Shown: one piece after another, positions 4,525-7,297 of the stretch
Layout: each line of letters begins with the position of its first letter
Position numbering within the stretch: the stretch's first letter is position 1
Assembly (NCBI GenBank): GCA_964397085.1
Contig: CAYNHH010000039.1
Location: 1-7,297, forward strand
Source of the DNA: CAILAD01 sp964397085
Lineage (GTDB): Bacteria > Patescibacteriota > Saccharimonadia > CAILAD01 > BJGX01
Length of the DNA: 7,297 nt
Direction of reading: 5' to 3'
Notes under the pieces: model-generated
Told to the model about the DNA's origin: nothing
What the model saw: only the letters and a program-made list of their open reading frames with translations
Database searches by the model: none
Made by a program: the position numbers and the translations under genes

Positions 4525-6342
4525 CTATTCAATAGTGGCTTTTATTCTACGTACACCTGCTGAGCTAGATTCTTCTTTGATTATTTTAAACTTGCCAATC
4601 TCGCCTGTACGAGCCACATGTGGGCCGCCACAGATTTCTTTACTGTACCAATCTTTGGTATCTCCAACGGTATAGACCTTTACCGTGTCAGGATATTTCT
4701 CGCCAAAAGCCCCAATCGCACCGTTTTCGAATGCAGTATCTTTTGGCATTTCATCACAACTCAGTGGTAAGTCTTTGTCAATTACGTCATTTACCATTGT
4801 CTCAACTTGTTTGATTTGCTCAGAGGTCATTTTCTCGTCGTGACTAAAATCAAACCGTAGGCGTTCGGTAGTAATATTACTACCTCGCTGCATCACATGC
4901 TCACCAAGTACATTACGTAGCGCTTTATACATCAGATGTGTTGCAGTGTGATAACGTGTTACAATTTCACTATCGTCAGCAAGGCCACCCTTAAACTGAC
5001 CGACAGATGCGGTGCGACTTCTGTCTTTTTGCTTTTGCATTTCAATAGCATACTCATTTTCAAAATTTTGACTTATTGGTAACTCAACGCGCGTTGCTTC
5101 TTCAATACTAAGTTCTTTGGGGAATCCATAGGTATCATACAATACAAACGTATCTTGCCCAGTAAGGTCTTTTTTGTTTCGTAGCATTTTTTCGAATTCT
5201 TTCAGGCCTTTGGTGAGAGTTTGTCGAAAAGCATTCTCTTCGCGTCGCAATACATCCATGATTTCGGCAGAATTTTGCAGCTCGGGATATTCTTCTTCAT
5301 ACAGAGCTATCACTCTAGGAGCAATTCTTTCAAACAATCCTTGGTGTATACCAAGCACCAATGCTTCACGAATAGCCCTCCTAGCTAGGCGACGCATTAC
5401 GTATCCCTGATCTTTATTATTTGGTCGCACTCCATCGGCAGCCATAAATACTATGCAACGTGTGTGGTCAGTCACAATACGTGTTGCACGTAAGGCTGAA
5501 TCAGGCGTAGTTTCAGAAAATATTTCTTTATGAGTTTCTAGTGCATAAGCCTCAACTGCTTCTTTGATCTGAGAGAGCATGTCGGTGTCATATACGTTAT
5601 TTAGGCCCTGTAAAACTGCACTTGTGCGCTCGAGCCCCATACCGGTATCAACATTTTTGTTTTCTAGCTCAGTATAGGTGCCATCTTCTTGACGCTGGTA
5701 AGCCATAAATACATTATTCCATATTTCTACAAAGTCACTGGACTCAGTATCAAATACTGGATTTTTTTCTTTGCCGAGGTAGTAGAATATCTCGGTATCT
5801 GGCCCTGCAGGGCCAGTTGCTACCCCACCTTGCTCCCACCAATTATCTTCTTTACCAAGAGCCAGTATACGCTCACCTTCCTTTGCGTCTATTCCAACTT
5901 TTACAAATTGTTGTTGCCAGAGCTGAATTGACTCGTCATCTTTTGGTACGACTCCATCACCTTTATAGACAGTAATATAGAGCTTGTGTGGATCAATACT
6001 CAGCCACTTAGCGTCAGTAAGGAACTCCCAGCTCCACGCGATAGAGTCTTGCTTGAAATAATCACCCAAGCTCCAGTTACCCAGCATTTCAAAGAATGTC
6101 AGATGACTATAATCACCTACTTCTTCAATATCAGTTGTACGTACAACTTTCTGGGCATCTACCAAGCGTTTGCCTTGAGGATGTGGCTGACCCAAAAGAT
6201 ACGGTACGAGTGGGTGCATACCAGCAGTAGTAAAAAGTACTGTTGGATCATGCTCTGGCACCACGGGTGCACTTGGTATAATAGTGTGGCCTTTAGAAGT
6301 AAAGAATTCTAAAAATTTAGAGCGTATTTCTGCTGTTGTCAT
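4525..6342 (-). CDS. alaS: Alanyl-tRNA synthetase, compact form without C-Ala
   Basis: Class II synthetase that charges tRNA-Ala and clears mischarged Ser/Gly. The aminoacylation core is complete: FFEMLGNWSLGDYFK (83-97), GPAGPDTEIFY (177-187) and VDTGMGLER (231-239). Asn309 and Asp403 match, by remembered alignment, the E. coli residues that read the G3:U70 pair. Editing-site metal ligands are kept: HTATH (His465, His469) and CGGPH (Cys571, His575). The usual Thr of CGGTH is Pro here. The protein ends right after the editing domain at 605 residues, against 875 in E. coli, so the C-Ala domain is absent. The beta-barrel insert with its GGQVGD motif, normally before the HxxxH motif, is also missing: only about 20 residues join the helical domain to HTATH. 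The ATG lies 7 bases after a TATAAT and has no ribosome binding site, suggesting a leaderless message. It converges with the deacetylase gene across 22 bases. Confidence 0.97.
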   Translation of the reverse strand: MTTAEIRSKFLEFFTSKGHTIIPSAPVVPEHDPTVLFTTAGMHPLVPYLLGQPHPQGKRLVDAQKVVRTTDIEEVGDYSHLTFFEMLGNWSLGDYFKQDSIAWSWEFLTDAKWLSIDPHKLYITVYKGDGVVPKDDESIQLWQQQFVKVGIDAKEGERILALGKEDNWWEQGGVATGPAGPDTEIFYYLGKEKNPVFDTESSDFVEIWNNVFMAYQRQEDGTYTELENKNVDTGMGLERTSAVLQGLNNVYDTDMLSQIKEAVEAYALETHKEIFSETTPDSALRATRIVTDHTRCIVFMAADGVRPNNKDQGYVMRRLARRAIREALVLGIHQGLFERIAPRVIALYEEEYPELQNSAEIMDVLRREENAFRQTLTKGLKEFEKMLRNKKDLTGQDTFVLYDTYGFPKELSIEEATRVELPISQNFENEYAIEMQKQKDRSRTASVGQFKGGLADDSEIVTRYHTATHLMYKALRNVLGEHVMQRGSNITTERLRFDFSHDEKMTSEQIKQVETMVNDVIDKDLPLSCDEMPKDTAFENGAIGAFGEKYPDTVKVYTVGDTKDWYSKEICGGPHVARTGEIGKFKIIKEESSSAGVRRIKATIE

Positions 6343-6349
6343 GAGTGCA

Positions 6350-6358
6350 ATTATAGCA
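6350..6358 (-). promoter_or_regulatory. alaS extended -10 promoter, leaderless layout
   Basis: Read on the minus strand, TGC (6358-6356) precedes a perfect TATAAT (6355-6350), and only seven bases separate it from the alaS ATG (6342-6340). The region 17 bases further upstream has no convincing -35. A start at the normal distance coincides with the A of the ATG, so the transcript would be leaderless. Read-through from the upstream minus-strand gene could add a longer transcript. Confidence 0.7.
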
Positions 6359-6384
6359 GATTATCAGATATACAGCGAGTAATT

Positions 6385-7038
6385 TTATAGCTTTTGCGCG
6401 TCATTGAATGCCTTGATCAGTGCATTTTTTTGCTTTGTCTGCATTTCATCTGCGGCAGCATTATTGGAGCATGTTGCTTGGGGTGGTGCGTAGCCAAGTA
6501 CAAACGTGCCAAGATTTTTCTGCTGGGTTGGGCCGGCATCAGCAGAATTTGCAAACTTTGTAATAACACCGAGTGGAATGTCAGCTGGTGCACAGAACAG
6601 CTTGAGGCCTGTATCAGCTTTTTTGGCTATAGCCTGCAACTCTCTTGTCGAGAAATATGCGGTATTGTCGTTTACAAAGTAATTGAGATTACGAATATCG
6701 TCGCTCAGAGGCAGTTTGAAACCAAGTTCTTTCACCTCGATAAAACTTTTACTATCAGCCGCACTGGCTGCTGTCTTCACTGCAGCCGCAGCAGCCGCGC
6801 TGGCTGCGTCTTCAAGAGTTTTCTTTTTATCTTGTAATTCATTTATCTGAGTCTGCTGATCTTTGAGCTGTTTGTTGAGCTTCTGAACACTCATAAAGCC
6901 ATAGGTACTCACAGCAATCAGAATGACAAACAATACGGCCAAAACTATCATCCATACCTTGCTATTACTCTTTTTTATCGGTCTGTCGGTGGTAATGTCT
7001 TGTTGGGTGTGGTCTTGGTGACTAGTAGTTTTCTTCAT
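6385..7038 (-). CDS. Membrane-anchored coiled-coil protein, 217 aa
   Basis: Residues 1-26 form a polar, Lys/Asp/Gln-rich cytoplasmic tail. Residues 28-48 are a single membrane helix. Residues 51-78 are a Gln/Lys/Leu coiled-coil stalk, and 78-95 an alanine-rich segment. Residues 98-217 form an outer domain with LGFKLPLSDDI (105-115), AYFSTRELQ (127-135) and two cysteines, Cys149 and Cys190, that probably pair. I know no named function. The layout and the phrases 'LGFKLP..' and 'AYFST' recall a surface-protein type common in Saccharibacteria and relatives (from memory). The preceding gene ends 8 bases upstream and its C-terminus is clearly related, so this is a tandem duplicate in one operon. 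No good ribosome binding site precedes the ATG, so it may depend on coupling to the upstream gene. alaS follows after 42 bases. Confidence 0.85.
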   Translation of the reverse strand: MKKTTSHQDHTQQDITTDRPIKKSNSKVWMIVLAVLFVILIAVSTYGFMSVQKLNKQLKDQQTQINELQDKKKTLEDAASAAAAAAVKTAASAADSKSFIEVKELGFKLPLSDDIRNLNYFVNDNTAYFSTRELQAIAKKADTGLKLFCAPADIPLGVITKFANSADAGPTQQKNLGTFVLGYAPPQATCSNNAAADEMQTKQKNALIKAFNDAQKL

Positions 7039-7046
7039 CAGACTTG

Positions 7047-7297
7047 CTATTTAGTAGCGCTAAGATTCTTGAAAGACTCTTGTAGAGATTTGGCTTGCTT
7101 GGTCTGTAATTCTTGTACTGACTTAACTGTAGAGCACTGCGTAGTTGGTGCAGCATAAGTATAGTAGAAGACATCTTGTTTCTTTACTATCAACACATCT
7201 GTATCTTTGAGTTCTTCAATCTTTACACCCTTCACTAAAGTGCCTGCTTTGTTCTTGGTAATTGTTCCAAGTGGTGCGCTATTGATTCCGCAAGCAT
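7047..7297 (-). CDS. C-terminal part of a paralogous surface protein (partial)
   Basis: The frame is open from the window edge to a TAG at 7049-7047 and encodes about 83 residues. It cannot begin at the internal GTG near 7235, because the homology continues upstream of it. ACGINSAPLGTITK at the edge aligns with FCAPADIPLGVITK (148-161) of the next gene. Further on, YAAPTTQCS aligns with YAPPQATCS, and ELQTKQAKSLQESFKNL with EMQTKQKNALIKAFNDA. Both cysteines of the pair are kept. It is therefore the end of a paralogue, presumably with the same membrane-helix and coiled-coil N-terminus, which lies outside the window. It is probably co-transcribed with the 217-residue gene 8 bases downstream. 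Function is unknown. Confidence 0.85.
   Translation of the reverse strand, partial: ACGINSAPLGTITKNKAGTLVKGVKIEELKDTDVLIVKKQDVFYYTYAAPTTQCSTVKSVQELQTKQAKSLQESFKNLSATK

Noticed and set aside
6754..6805. Alanine-codon run as a microsatellite
   Set aside because: The codons vary (GCA, GCC, GCG, GCT) and no exact unit repeats, so this is protein-level low complexity rather than a DNA repeat array.
6394..6837. Plus-strand open frame of 147 codons opposite the 217-aa gene
   Set aside because: It is Cys/Trp-rich and antisense to a gene whose paralogue is visible next door. No promoter or ribosome binding site supports it.
1..7297. CRISPR array, insertion sequence, tRNA or rRNA
   Set aside because: No regularly spaced repeats, transposase-like protein, terminal inverted repeats or cloverleaf/T-arm pattern was seen.

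Overview
The window (7297 bases) looks like chromosomal DNA from a small-genome bacterium of the Candidate Phyla Radiation (Patescibacteria), most plausibly Saccharibacteria. The reasons are a trimmed alanyl-tRNA synthetase of about 605 residues, short exported proteins made of a tail, one membrane helix, a coiled coil and two cysteines, single-gene units with their own extended -10 promoters, and probable leaderless mRNAs. TGA is used as a normal stop, so the standard code applies. The lineage is an inference from protein style, not from a marker tree.

Layout. Positions 1-1733 hold three short plus-strand units of unknown function: the end of a gene (to 80), a soluble 239-residue protein (187-906) and a one-helix membrane protein of 200 residues (1089-1691). 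Each is closed by its own intrinsic terminator, and the last two have near-consensus extended -10 promoters. This part is richer in G+C than what follows, most clearly in the 1089-1691 gene. Positions 1821-4502 hold two more plus-strand genes: eno, an enolase with complete catalytic residues but an extra proline-rich C-terminal tail of about 110 residues, and an exported CE4-type polysaccharide deacetylase whose start codon lies almost directly under its promoter. On the minus strand (4525-7297), transcribed toward them, are a gene cut by the window edge, a tandem paralogue coding for a membrane-anchored coiled-coil protein (6385-7038), and alaS (4525-6342), which has its own promoter and appears leaderless.

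How the genes fit together. eno (glycolysis) and alaS (Ala-tRNA synthesis) are housekeeping genes. The deacetylase probably modifies cell-wall or surface glycan. The 200-residue protein and the two minus-strand paralogues are probably surface-exposed proteins stabilised by a disulfide. No mobile element, CRISPR array, tRNA or rRNA was seen. The points most worth a second look are the proline-rich enolase tail, the AlaRS lacking both the editing-domain beta-barrel and C-Ala, the dyad that straddles the deacetylase promoter, and the tandem paralogous surface proteins.
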